From positions 124,001-188,000 of the forward strand of contig NZ_BAAADB010000004.1 of assembly GCF_039522025.1 (NCBI RefSeq): a stretch of DNA of 64,000 bases, read 5' to 3'. Positions 37,983 through 45,952 of the stretch are shown piece by piece. The notes beneath the pieces were generated by a model, which saw only the letters and a program-made list of their open reading frames with translations, did no database searches and was not told the origin of the DNA. The position numbers and the translations under genes were made by a program. This stretch comes from Deinococcus depolymerans. Lineage in GTDB: Bacteria > Deinococcota > Deinococci > Deinococcales > Deinococcaceae. Every line of letters begins with the position of its first letter. The first letter of the stretch is position 1.

Positions 37983-39253
37983 CCCGCCTGACCACCCTGA
38001 AACGCGCGGCCTTCGTGGCGCTGCTGCTCGGCACGCTGCTGGGCGGCCTGCTGGCCCTGATCGGCGCGTCGCGCGGCCTGGAACGGGCCAGCCGCGCCTC
38101 CACCCAGGCGAGCGCCCTGAACCTCGCGCGGCGCCCGGAAGCCCTGCCGCCGCTGCGCTGGCTGCCCACGCCGCCCGGCGTGCCCCGCCCGGACGGCGTG
38201 ACCCTGGAGGACCTGCGGCAGGCGTACCTGCTGGGCCACTCGGAACTCACGTACGCCGGCCGTTCCGGCGACCCCAGCGGCCTGAGCGGCCGCTTCGCCG
38301 GCCCCGCCCTTCGCGCCGCGCTCGCCGTGAGCAGCCAGGAACGCCACCCGCTGCTGCTCGACTGGGCGCACCGCGCCCGGCTGCTCGGCCCGGACCCGCA
38401 GGGCGGATGGCGACTGCTGGACCGCTACTGGACGGCCCGCGCGTTCCCCGGCGACGGCCACTGGACCGACACCCGCGTCACGCAGCGCGAGGTGCAGGTC
38501 ACGCTGCGCGCCGCCGACGGCATCTGGCGCGTCACGGACGTGCACCTGCGGCGCGAGACCCGGCCGTCCCCGCCGCCGCCCGGCAGGCTGGCCGTGCGGA
38601 CCTGGCGGGCCGTGATCCTCCCCGGCGACTGGCCCGACTGGACGGCCGGCCGCTGGCAGCGCACCCTGGCCCTCGCCGCGCGTCACGACCTGCGCCCCCT
38701 GCTGCTGCCCCTGCCCGCCCAGCCCACCCGCGAGCAGCTCGGCGCCCTGCCCCCGGCGCTGGACCGCCTGCGCCGCGCGGGCCGGTCCGGCGTGGTGGCC
38801 TTCAGCGCGCCCCTGACCCTGGAGAGCGTACCGGTCCGCGCCGCCGTGGCCGCCCGGGCGGCGGGGGCGGCCGCGCTGCTGACCGGCCCGGTCCGCGCGG
38901 GCGACCCGGGCAGCCGCGCCGCGCTGCTGGCCCTGCGCCTGACCCGCCCGGACCTGCCGCTGCTCGCCCCGACGGGCGGGCCCGGCGCGGCCCTGGCCGA
39001 CCTGCCGGCCCTGGACGCCCTGCTCTCGGCGCAGCTGCGGGCCGCGGCCTCCCCGGGGCCCGCCGCGCCCCGGACGCTGCTCAGCCTGCCGGCGGCCGGG
39101 CGCCTGCCGCTGCCAGGACGCGCCCGGCAGCGCGGGGCGGCGCTGGCCCTCATGGCGTGGCAGGGCGGGTGGCTGGTCCCGCTCGACGCACTGCTCACGC
39201 CCGACGGGCAGCCCACCCCCGCCGGAGAGACGCTGCTGGGCCCGGCCCGCTGA
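37979..39253 (+). CDS. Membrane-anchored envelope protein with NTF2-like and possible barrel domain, copy 1
   Basis: 424 residues from GTG 37979, which overlaps the previous stop; GTG 37973 is the alternative. One N-terminal membrane helix (AAFVALLLGTLLGGLLALIG) anchors it. Residues about 80-200 look NTF2-like (TLEDLRQAYLLGHSELTYAG; TLRAADGIWRVTDVHL). From about 205 repeated beta/alpha units (WRAVILPGDWPDW, HDLRPLLLPLP, GRSGVVAFSAPL) suggest a TIM-barrel-like domain of the glycosidase kind, without an evident catalytic pair. It is a paralogue of the convergent gene ending at 39267. Function unknown. Confidence 0.6.
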   Translation: MTRLTTLKRAAFVALLLGTLLGGLLALIGASRGLERASRASTQASALNLARRPEALPPLRWLPTPPGVPRPDGVTLEDLRQAYLLGHSELTYAGRSGDPSGLSGRFAGPALRAALAVSSQERHPLLLDWAHRARLLGPDPQGGWRLLDRYWTARAFPGDGHWTDTRVTQREVQVTLRAADGIWRVTDVHLRRETRPSPPPPGRLAVRTWRAVILPGDWPDWTAGRWQRTLALAARHDLRPLLLPLPAQPTREQLGALPPALDRLRRAGRSGVVAFSAPLTLESVPVRAAVAARAAGAAALLTGPVRAGDPGSRAALLALRLTRPDLPLLAPTGGPGAALADLPALDALLSAQLRAAASPGPAAPRTLLSLPAAGRLPLPGRARQRGAALALMAWQGGWLVPLDALLTPDGQPTPAGETLLGPAR

Positions 39254-39266
39254 GCGCTGGTGCGGG

Positions 39267-40730
39267 TCAGGGCCGGGAGCGGCCCGCCGGCCACCGTTCC
39301 GTGAGCCACCGTTCCAGGCGCCGCAGCCAGGGCCGCAGCAGCGCCGCGCCCAGCAGCGCGACCGGCAGCGTCCACAGGTCCGCCGCCCAGCCCAGCAGCC
39401 ACGCGCCGAGCCCGGGCGGCGGGCGGGCCGGGTCCGTCCAGCGGGCCAGCGGCGTGAACGACCCGTCGGGCGTGAGCAGGGACGGCTGATCACCCGCCCC
39501 CACCCCGAGCAGCCCGGCCTCCAGCGGGCCGGGCCGGGCCAGGAAGGCCCGCAGCTGCCAGCCGCGCCGCGCCTCTCCCAGGCGCCCCAGCGGCCAGCGG
39601 CGTTCCCGGAAGACGGGCGCCTGCGGGCCCCCGGCCACGAAATCCACCCGGTCGGTCAGCGCCGCGCCCGGCGAGCCGCGAGCAACGCGCAGGCCCACCG
39701 GCAGCAGCGGGAAGCGCGCCCGGACCGTCTGCCGCCACACCTCCAGACGGTCCGGGTCCGGCCGCCGGGTGGGGGAGAGGATCACGCCCGAGAGCCGCCG
39801 GCCGACGGACGCGGGATTCCCCTCCGGTTCCGGGCCGAGCGCGGCGTGCAGGTCCCGCAGGCCCGCCACGTCCAGCGCGCCGACCTGCAGTTCGAGCAGG
39901 ACCGCCACCTGCCGCGGGGCGGCCGCCGTGAGCACCGCGTCCAGCGCCCGGCCGGTCTGCGCGGCGCGGCCGGCGTTCAGTGGCCCGCCCGCCCCGGCCC
40001 TGAGCGGCAGGATCAGGGCGTTCAGGTGCAGGTCCGTCACGGCCGTCACGTCGCGCCGCAGCGTGTCGGCCGGGCGTGACGGCCAGTCCGGGACGGCCCG
40101 GACAGCGCGGTGGTCGGCCGGCCGGACGGGCGGCGGCGCGGGCGGCAGGGGAACGTCGCGCGTGACCCGCCAGTGGTGCACCCGCCAGTTGCCGTCCCCG
40201 AGTTCCATGACCACGTCCAGGTCCCGCCGGGCCACGCGCGGCGGTCCGTCCGGCGCGCCTTGCGCGGCGTACGTGAAGCGGTCCGTGAACGTGACGGTCG
40301 CGCCGTCCGGCGCGTAGAACCGCAGGACGGGCGCGTGCGCCCAGCTGACGGTTCCCGCGCCGCTGCGCGCCACGTCCTGCGCGTCGAGCAGCGCCGCCCC
40401 CTGGAACAGGTCCCGCAGGCCGCCGGACTGGCCGCTCCCGGCCGCGAAGGCCACCTCCCGTTCGCCGCGCAGGTAGGCGTCCGTGACGGCCTCGCGCTCG
40501 GCGGGCGTCAGGACACGCGGCCCCGGTTCACGCGCCGGCGCCTGCCACGCCAGCAGCCGCGCGCCGTCCCCGAGCGGCCCGGCGCCCGTCGCGGCGTCCA
40601 GCGCCCCGACAGCCGGGCCGTTCCCCGGCGCGCAGCTCCCCAGGACGGCGCCCAGGCCCAGGGCGCCGGTGCACAGCAGGGCGTGGACGACCCGCGCGGC
40701 CGGCGGCGCGGGAGACGGACGGAGCGGCAT
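39267..40730 (-). CDS. Lipoprotein with NTF2-like and possible barrel domain, copy 2
   Basis: 487 residues from ATG 40730; an upstream in-frame GTG (40748) is possible. The signal peptide ends in VLGSC, so it is probably lipidated, unlike copy 1, which has an uncleaved anchor. Residues about 75-215 match the NTF2-like part of copy 1 (EREAVTDAYLRGEREVAFAAG; ELGDGNWRVHHWRV). A beta/alpha region follows (LHLNALILPLRAG, RQVAVLLELQVG, LSGVILSPTRRPDPD). A C-terminal helix (LLGWAADLWTLPVALLGAALL) could re-enter the membrane. It is transcribed away from copy 2 of the giant membrane protein, its divergent neighbour. Confidence 0.6.
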   Translation of the reverse strand: MPLRPSPAPPAARVVHALLCTGALGLGAVLGSCAPGNGPAVGALDAATGAGPLGDGARLLAWQAPAREPGPRVLTPAEREAVTDAYLRGEREVAFAAGSGQSGGLRDLFQGAALLDAQDVARSGAGTVSWAHAPVLRFYAPDGATVTFTDRFTYAAQGAPDGPPRVARRDLDVVMELGDGNWRVHHWRVTRDVPLPPAPPPVRPADHRAVRAVPDWPSRPADTLRRDVTAVTDLHLNALILPLRAGAGGPLNAGRAAQTGRALDAVLTAAAPRQVAVLLELQVGALDVAGLRDLHAALGPEPEGNPASVGRRLSGVILSPTRRPDPDRLEVWRQTVRARFPLLPVGLRVARGSPGAALTDRVDFVAGGPQAPVFRERRWPLGRLGEARRGWQLRAFLARPGPLEAGLLGVGAGDQPSLLTPDGSFTPLARWTDPARPPPGLGAWLLGWAADLWTLPVALLGAALLRPWLRRLERWLTERWPAGRSRP

Positions 40731-40767
40731 ACCCCCGCATTCAAGCACGCCACCCGCAGCCAGACGC

Positions 40768-40773
40768 TACGCT
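40768..40773 (+). promoter_or_regulatory. Leaderless-type -10 box for the 40780 gene
   Basis: TACGCT ends six bases before the GTG at 40780. There is no ribosome site in front of this start, so a leaderless transcript explains it best. No convincing -35 element was found. Confidence 0.45.
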
Positions 40774-40779
40774 GGGCGC

Positions 40780-43581
40780 GTGCCGGACCCCACGGAACGC
40801 CCCGCCACGCCGCGCCTGCTGCTGCTGGCGCTGCTGCTGACCGGCGCGTACCACGGCACCCTGGTCCTGACCCGCGCGTACCGGGGCGCGGACGGCGCCG
40901 GTTCCCTGCAGTTCCTGGCGAGCGCGTACGCCCGCCATCCCTTCGATCCCTGGGACGACCGCTGGTACGGGGGCGTGCCCCTGACCGGCGAGCCGCCGCT
41001 GGCCGCGCAGCTGATCGCCCTGCTCTCACCGCTGGGGGCCGAGGGCGCGTACGGCGCGGCGCAGTTTCTGGGCGTGGCGCTGCTGGCCTGGGGCGTGTAC
41101 CGCGCGGCGCTGGCCTGCGCGTCCGAGCGGGTGGCGGGCGTGGCGACGCTGCTCGTCACGCTGGGCAGCGCCCTGACCCTGCAGTTGAACGTGTTCGGGC
41201 ATCTGGGAACGGTGTTCGCGGCGGCCCTGGCCCTGCACGCTGCGCCGCTGCTGTGGGCGTGGGTGCGCGGCGGGCCCCGCGCGGGCCGCCGGGCGCTGGC
41301 CCCGCTGCTCGCGGCGGGCGCCGCCGATCCTGTGACGGCGCTGCTGCTGGGCGCGGCGGCGCTGCTGGCCGCCCCGCCCGGAAGGGCCGGCCGCCGCCGC
41401 GCGGGCCTCGTCACGCTGCTCGTGCAGGCGGGACTGTCCGGCTGGGCCGGGTGGCTGTGGACGCCGTGGGTGTCCCCGCCGTCACTGCCGCCGCTGGGCG
41501 TGGGCCGTAGCGTCTGGCTGTGCCTGCTGCTGCCCCTCTGGAGCGTCGGGTGGGTCCTGCCGGCCCTGCCCGGCGTGTGCCGGCGTGGTCCGCGCGGCTG
41601 GGGCGTGCCGGAGCGGCTGGCGCTGCTGGGCGCGGCGCTCCTGCCTGCCGGGACGCTGCTGTTCCTGCCGGTCGCGCCGGGGGGCGGGCCGGCGCGGCTG
41701 CCCGCCCCGGAGACGCTGGCGTTCTGCGCGGCGCTGCTGCTGCTGCCACTGGCCGCCCAGGTCGCGCTGCGCGCCTGGGACGCGGCGCGCGTCCCGACCG
41801 GCCCGGGGTCGCTGCCACTGGTCGCGGCGGCCGCCTTCACGCTGCTGGTCACGGTGGGCCTGAACGCCCTGCCGCGCACCCGACCGCTGGAAGGCCCGGC
41901 CCTGAACCTCGCGCCGCTGCTGAACTTCATCGAGAAGGACGAGCACTGGCGCTACCGGTTCCTGACCGTCGGGTTCGGGCGGCAGCTGGGCCTGCTGGGC
42001 GCCCAGACGCGGGCCGCCACCCCGGCGGGCCTGTGGCACCTGCCGCCGGACCTGCCGCAGCCGCTGGCGGCCGCGGGTGCGTTCGCGGCGCTGCCGGAAC
42101 GGGCGGCCCTGCCGGGTTTCGGGCCGCTGCCGGCGCTGCTGACGCACCCGGAGCGGGCGTACCTGAAGTTCGTGTACGCCGCCAGTCCGGTGCTGGACCC
42201 GCTGCTGTTCCTGCACGGCTGGCACGCCATCGGAACGCTGGAGAACGGCGTGGTCGTCTGGGAGCGCGAGGACGTGCCGCCCCTCCCGGCCCGCCTGCCG
42301 CGCAGCGTCCTGCCGCGCTGGGCGGCGCTCCTGTGGGGGGCGGGACCGCTGGCCTGCCTGCTGGCGGCGCTGCTGGTCGTGGGCCGGGCTGCGCCGCGCG
42401 AACGGGCCGCCACGTCCCCCGGGCCGGCCGGTGCACCCGGCCTGGCGACGGCGCGGGGCGCGGCGCTGGGACCGGCGCGGGCCACGCTGGGCGTCACGCT
42501 GTTGCTGCTGGCGGTCGGTGCGGCGCTGCGCGGCTCGCCGGGCTGGGCGCTCGAGCGTGACTGGGCGGCCCGCGCCGCGCGCCCCGTGCTGGGCGGGGGG
42601 CTGCGCGGCGAGTACGCGCGCCTGGAACGCCTGGGCGTGCGCCTGAACCGGCGTGGCCGGGAGGCGCGGGCGCAGGTGACGCTGGACTGGTGGACGCCGC
42701 TCGGAACGCGGCGCACGCGGACCACGCAGGCGCTGCGCTTCACGGGGGGCCGCTGGGTGGTCGGGCCGCCGGGCGGGGGGTCCCTGACGCTGCAGCGGGC
42801 CGTGCCGTCCCCGCAGGCGGCGGTCGCGTACGACCGGGCGCCGCGCCGCATCACCACGAACGCCACGGCGCCCGCCGACGTGCTCGACCGTCCGGTGGTG
42901 CAGGTCCTGTCGGCGCGGACGGTGCAGGTGGACGGCCGGGTCGTGGCGGTCGGGTCGCTGCTGAACGCGGACGCCCGCCCGGCGGACCTGACGCTCAGCG
43001 TGTCGCTCCGCACGCCGGACGGGCAGGTGGTCGTCACGGAGAACGCGGGACTGAGCGTCCTGCACAAGCTCCGTCCGGGCGAGCGGACGCCGTGGCTGGT
43101 GCCCCTGCCGCCCCTGCCGCCCGGCACGGACGTGGACCCGTTGACGCTGGAGGTCACGGCGCGCGCCGTGGTCACCGGCCGGAACCTGGCGCGGCCCCTC
43201 GCGGCCCGCAGCCGCGTGCAGGGCGGCGCCGTGACGGTCGAGGCCCGCAACGTCTCCACGCAGACGCTGGCCGTGCCGCAGGCGTTGCTGGCGGTGTCCG
43301 ACGCGCGGGGCGTGGCGTGGGTGCGGGCGGTGGTCGGTCCGCCGCTGCCGCCCGGAGCGGTCTGGACCTTCCGGTTGCCGGTGACGCCGCCGGCGGGTGC
43401 GCGGGCGCACCCTGCGCCACTGGCCGGTCCGGCGGCCCCGGCCCGCGCGCCGGGATCGTTTCCGCTGCCGGCGGCGCTGCTGCCCGGCGGGTCGTACACC
43501 CTGACGTTCCAGGCCCTGCCGGAAGGGCAGGCGCCCGCCTCCGGGGACCGTGGGGACGGGGCCGCCGGGGGGGAGCCGTGA
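40780..43581 (+). CDS. Giant GT-C-like membrane protein, copy 2
   Basis: 933 residues from GTG 40780, chosen from the -10 box just upstream and because the helix LLLLALLLTGAYHGTLVLTRAY should be near the N-terminus. It matches copy 1 along its length: first loop ASAYARHPFDPWDDRWYGG, LLNFIEKDEHWRYRFLTVGFG, FLHGWHAIGTLENGVVVWER, an NTF2-like part and the LHKLRPGERTPW domain. The region equivalent to SYPPLSHY of copy 1 reads GEPPLAAQ, so the copies differ in a loop that might bind substrate. Like copy 1 it is followed by an Ig-like lipoprotein gene overlapping by GTGA. Confidence 0.6.
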   Translation: MPDPTERPATPRLLLLALLLTGAYHGTLVLTRAYRGADGAGSLQFLASAYARHPFDPWDDRWYGGVPLTGEPPLAAQLIALLSPLGAEGAYGAAQFLGVALLAWGVYRAALACASERVAGVATLLVTLGSALTLQLNVFGHLGTVFAAALALHAAPLLWAWVRGGPRAGRRALAPLLAAGAADPVTALLLGAAALLAAPPGRAGRRRAGLVTLLVQAGLSGWAGWLWTPWVSPPSLPPLGVGRSVWLCLLLPLWSVGWVLPALPGVCRRGPRGWGVPERLALLGAALLPAGTLLFLPVAPGGGPARLPAPETLAFCAALLLLPLAAQVALRAWDAARVPTGPGSLPLVAAAAFTLLVTVGLNALPRTRPLEGPALNLAPLLNFIEKDEHWRYRFLTVGFGRQLGLLGAQTRAATPAGLWHLPPDLPQPLAAAGAFAALPERAALPGFGPLPALLTHPERAYLKFVYAASPVLDPLLFLHGWHAIGTLENGVVVWEREDVPPLPARLPRSVLPRWAALLWGAGPLACLLAALLVVGRAAPRERAATSPGPAGAPGLATARGAALGPARATLGVTLLLLAVGAALRGSPGWALERDWAARAARPVLGGGLRGEYARLERLGVRLNRRGREARAQVTLDWWTPLGTRRTRTTQALRFTGGRWVVGPPGGGSLTLQRAVPSPQAAVAYDRAPRRITTNATAPADVLDRPVVQVLSARTVQVDGRVVAVGSLLNADARPADLTLSVSLRTPDGQVVVTENAGLSVLHKLRPGERTPWLVPLPPLPPGTDVDPLTLEVTARAVVTGRNLARPLAARSRVQGGAVTVEARNVSTQTLAVPQALLAVSDARGVAWVRAVVGPPLPPGAVWTFRLPVTPPAGARAHPAPLAGPAAPARAPGSFPLPAALLPGGSYTLTFQALPEGQAPASGDRGDGAAGGEP

Positions 43582-44465
43582 GGCGCGGCTCCGTGCGGTG
43601 CTCCGTGCGGTGGGCCGCGCTGCCGCGCCTGTTCCTGCTGGGACCGCTGGCGCTGCTTGCCTGCGCGCCGGCCGGGCAGTCCGGGGCTTTCCCGCGCCCG
43701 TCCCTGAACGTGACGGTCACGCCGGACGACCTGCGGTTCACGCTGTCGGGCCGGGACCTGCCGGCCGGGAGGCCGGTGACGGCCACACTGTTCGGGCCGG
43801 CAGGGCCGGGCGTCACCCGGGCGCGTACCGGGGCCGGGCAGGTCACGCTGCGCGTGCCGTTCGTGCGGGCCGGCGTGACGCCCTACGAGGTGCGGGTCGG
43901 GCCGCACCTGTTCACGGGTGAGGTGCGCCGCGCGCCGGGCGTCCCGGTCTCCCCGCTGACGCTCAAGGTGGGGGGGCGGGCGGTGCGGGTCACGCGGCCA
44001 CGCCCGCCGGCGCTGGTGCTGCATCCCACGGACCGGCACGGGAACGTGACGGCGTGGCCGGTGCGGGTGCGGGTGGAACGTCCGGACGGCGTGGTCTGGA
44101 ACCGGGTGGTGCCGGTGAGTCACCTGGGCGCCTGGACGTTCCTGCCGCCGGGGCGCGTGACGGGCCTGATGACCGTGACGGCCGTGACCGGCGGCGCGGC
44201 GGGGGAGTCCGGTGAGGTGGACCTGCTGCCGGGGCCGCTGGAGCGGTTCACGGCGCTCCGGGCGGCGGGGGGCGTGCGGCTGTCGGCCCTGCGTGACGCG
44301 CTGGGGAACCGCGTGGTGGATCAGGAGGCGGCGCAGCTGACCGGGCAGGAGGACGGGTGGAACGTGCAGGTGCCGGTGACTGTGGTCTCGGGTGGGGCCG
44401 CGCCGCCCTGGCCGCTGCGGTCGGCGCGGCTGGAGGCGGAGCAGGTGGGCGCTCCCAGGCGCTGA
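43578..44465 (+). CDS. Ig-like lipoprotein of the glycan locus, copy 2
   Basis: 295 residues from GTG 43578. The signal peptide (LFLLGPLALLACAP) ends in a lipobox. The mature part has two or three Ig/invasin-like beta domains, one with HPTDRHGNVTAWPVRVRVER, the pattern of bacterial Big-1-type repeats. It is the counterpart of the protein at 37032 but is only distantly similar. It ends the glycan locus; an AT-rich conserved motif follows at 44478. Confidence 0.65.
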   Translation: MRRGSVRCSVRWAALPRLFLLGPLALLACAPAGQSGAFPRPSLNVTVTPDDLRFTLSGRDLPAGRPVTATLFGPAGPGVTRARTGAGQVTLRVPFVRAGVTPYEVRVGPHLFTGEVRRAPGVPVSPLTLKVGGRAVRVTRPRPPALVLHPTDRHGNVTAWPVRVRVERPDGVVWNRVVPVSHLGAWTFLPPGRVTGLMTVTAVTGGAAGESGEVDLLPGPLERFTALRAAGGVRLSALRDALGNRVVDQEAAQLTGQEDGWNVQVPVTVVSGGAAPPWPLRSARLEAEQVGAPRR

Positions 44466-44477
44466 GCTGTCCCCCCA

Positions 44478-44505
44478 CTTATATAAATATGTGTATATGA
44501 TAGGC
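44478..44505 (+). repeat. AT-rich conserved motif, site A
   Basis: An island of about 28 bases in DNA that is otherwise very GC-rich, containing TATAAATATGTGTATATG. Compared ungapped with the reverse complement of 51835-51861 it is identical at about 26 of 32 positions, including the uninterrupted GTGTATATGATAG. Site A lies between convergent genes, so it is not an obvious promoter. Confidence 0.7.
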
Positions 44506-44591
44506 GGGAAAGGAAAGCAGGACGGAACAGGGTGGTGTGGCGACGCCCAGGCGGCAGACACCACCCCCAGTCCCCCCGGAATCCCTGCCGT

Positions 44592-45809
44592 TCAGCCGGC
44601 GTGATCGGGCAGCGTGAACGAGAAAACCGCTCCCTCTCCACGTCTTCCCGTGGCCTGCACACTGCCCCCCTGACGGGTGATGACCCGCCGCACCAGCGCG
44701 AGCCCGGTTCCCGTGCCCTCGAACTCGTTCTGGTGGTGAAGCCGCTGGAACAGGCGGAACAGCTTATGCCCGTACTCGGGATCGAAACCGGCGCCGTTGT
44801 CCTGCACGTCCACCCGCCAGGTGCGGGCGTGCGGGTCGTGCGACGCGCTGACATGCACGCGGGGCGAGGGCTGGTCGCGCGTGTACTTCAGGGCGTTCCC
44901 GCACAGGATCGTCAGGACCGTCCGGAGGGCCTGCGCGTCACCCTGCACGGTGGGCAGGGGACCGGCGGTCCAGTGGACGCCGGGCGCGGTGGGCTGCAGG
45001 TCACGCTGCACCTGGGCGTGCAGGTCGTTCAGGTCGACCGGCTGCAGCCGCAGCGAGGTCCGCCCGGCCCGGCTGAACTGCATGACCCCGTCGATCATGC
45101 CCGACAGGTTCAGGGCGCTGGTCTCGATGATGCCCAGGTAACGGTCGCGTTTACCGGCCTCGTGGGTCTGCCGCGCCAGCCGCGCGAAACTCAGCAGGTG
45201 CCGCACGGGGGTCAGCAGGTCGTGGGACATGGCGTAGGTGATGTTCTCGAGTTCCTCGTTCGTCTGGATCAGCAGCTGTTTTTCCTGGCGCAGCGCCTCG
45301 GTCTGCCGCTGCACCTCGTCGGCGAGGGTCGCGTTCATCCGCTCGAGGGCCTGCTGCGCCTGCACCCGGTCGGTCACGTCGCGGGACACGACGAGCAGGT
45401 CGAACGGGCCGGCGTGGTCCGGCGCGGCCGGGTCGGGCAGCGGCGCCAGGATCACGTCCCACCAGCGGGGCTCGCCGAGCATGGTGGGGCAGTACCCGCT
45501 GAACTGCGCGGGCGTTCCGGCGGTGGCCAGCGCAAAGGCGTCCAGCATGGCCTCGCGCGCCTCGCCCTCCCAGAATGACAGCCAGTCGGCACCCTGGCAG
45601 GCCCGGAAATCCTCGACCTGCATGGCCTGCTGCCCGCGGAGATTCATGGACTGCAGCCGGCCGCTGTGATCCACGACCTTGATGCAGTCCCCGCTGAGAT
45701 CATGCACGCCGGTCAGGTAACGTTCCTTCCAGGACGGATCGGTCACGGGCACGTCGCCACTCAGCAGCGCCCGGTCGGTGCGGCCGTCTGGTCCCTCCAC
45801 ACGTGACAT
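44592..45809 (-). CDS. PAS-domain sensor histidine kinase
   Basis: 405 residues from ATG 45809, chosen because TATCAT ends seven bases upstream (leaderless pattern). A PAS domain covers about 25-150 (GDCIKVVDHSGRLQSMNLRG). A coiled linker leads to the dimerisation helix with the phospho-acceptor His196 in YAMSHDLLTPVRHLL, as in phytochrome-like kinases. The ATPase domain has an N box near GNALKYTRD, DNGAGFDPEYGHKLFRLFQRLH and GTGTGLALVRRV. No membrane segment, and no response regulator next to it. The lone receiver at 33465 is a possible partner, but that is only inference. Confidence 0.88.
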   Translation of the reverse strand: MSRVEGPDGRTDRALLSGDVPVTDPSWKERYLTGVHDLSGDCIKVVDHSGRLQSMNLRGQQAMQVEDFRACQGADWLSFWEGEAREAMLDAFALATAGTPAQFSGYCPTMLGEPRWWDVILAPLPDPAAPDHAGPFDLLVVSRDVTDRVQAQQALERMNATLADEVQRQTEALRQEKQLLIQTNEELENITYAMSHDLLTPVRHLLSFARLARQTHEAGKRDRYLGIIETSALNLSGMIDGVMQFSRAGRTSLRLQPVDLNDLHAQVQRDLQPTAPGVHWTAGPLPTVQGDAQALRTVLTILCGNALKYTRDQPSPRVHVSASHDPHARTWRVDVQDNGAGFDPEYGHKLFRLFQRLHHQNEFEGTGTGLALVRRVITRQGGSVQATGRRGEGAVFSFTLPDHAG

Positions 45810-45816
45810 GCCGGGC

Positions 45817-45822
45817 ATGATA
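45817..45822 (-). promoter_or_regulatory. Leaderless-type -10 box for the PAS histidine kinase
   Basis: TATCAT on the minus strand ends seven bases before the ATG at 45809. No clear -35 hexamer was found. Confidence 0.45.
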
Positions 45823-45896
45823 CCGCGCGGCACCCCGCCCGTCGCCCTGCCCGCCCGGCACACCCTGACAGGGGAGAGGCCAGGCGGCCCATCCGC

Positions 45897-45952
45897 TGAC
45901 CCGGCCGGGGGGTCAGCTGCCGTTGACCCGGCCGGGGGGGGTCAGCTGCCGT
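45897..45952. repeat. Two-copy tandem repeat forming hairpins at the GGDEF gene 3' end
   Basis: TGACCCGGCCGGGGGGTCAG followed by CTGCCGT occurs twice in a row (45897-45923 and 45924-45952), the second copy with two more Gs. Each unit is self-complementary (TGACCC...GGGTCA). The second copy contains the stop codon of the GGDEF gene, so the hairpins probably end its transcript. Confidence 0.65.
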
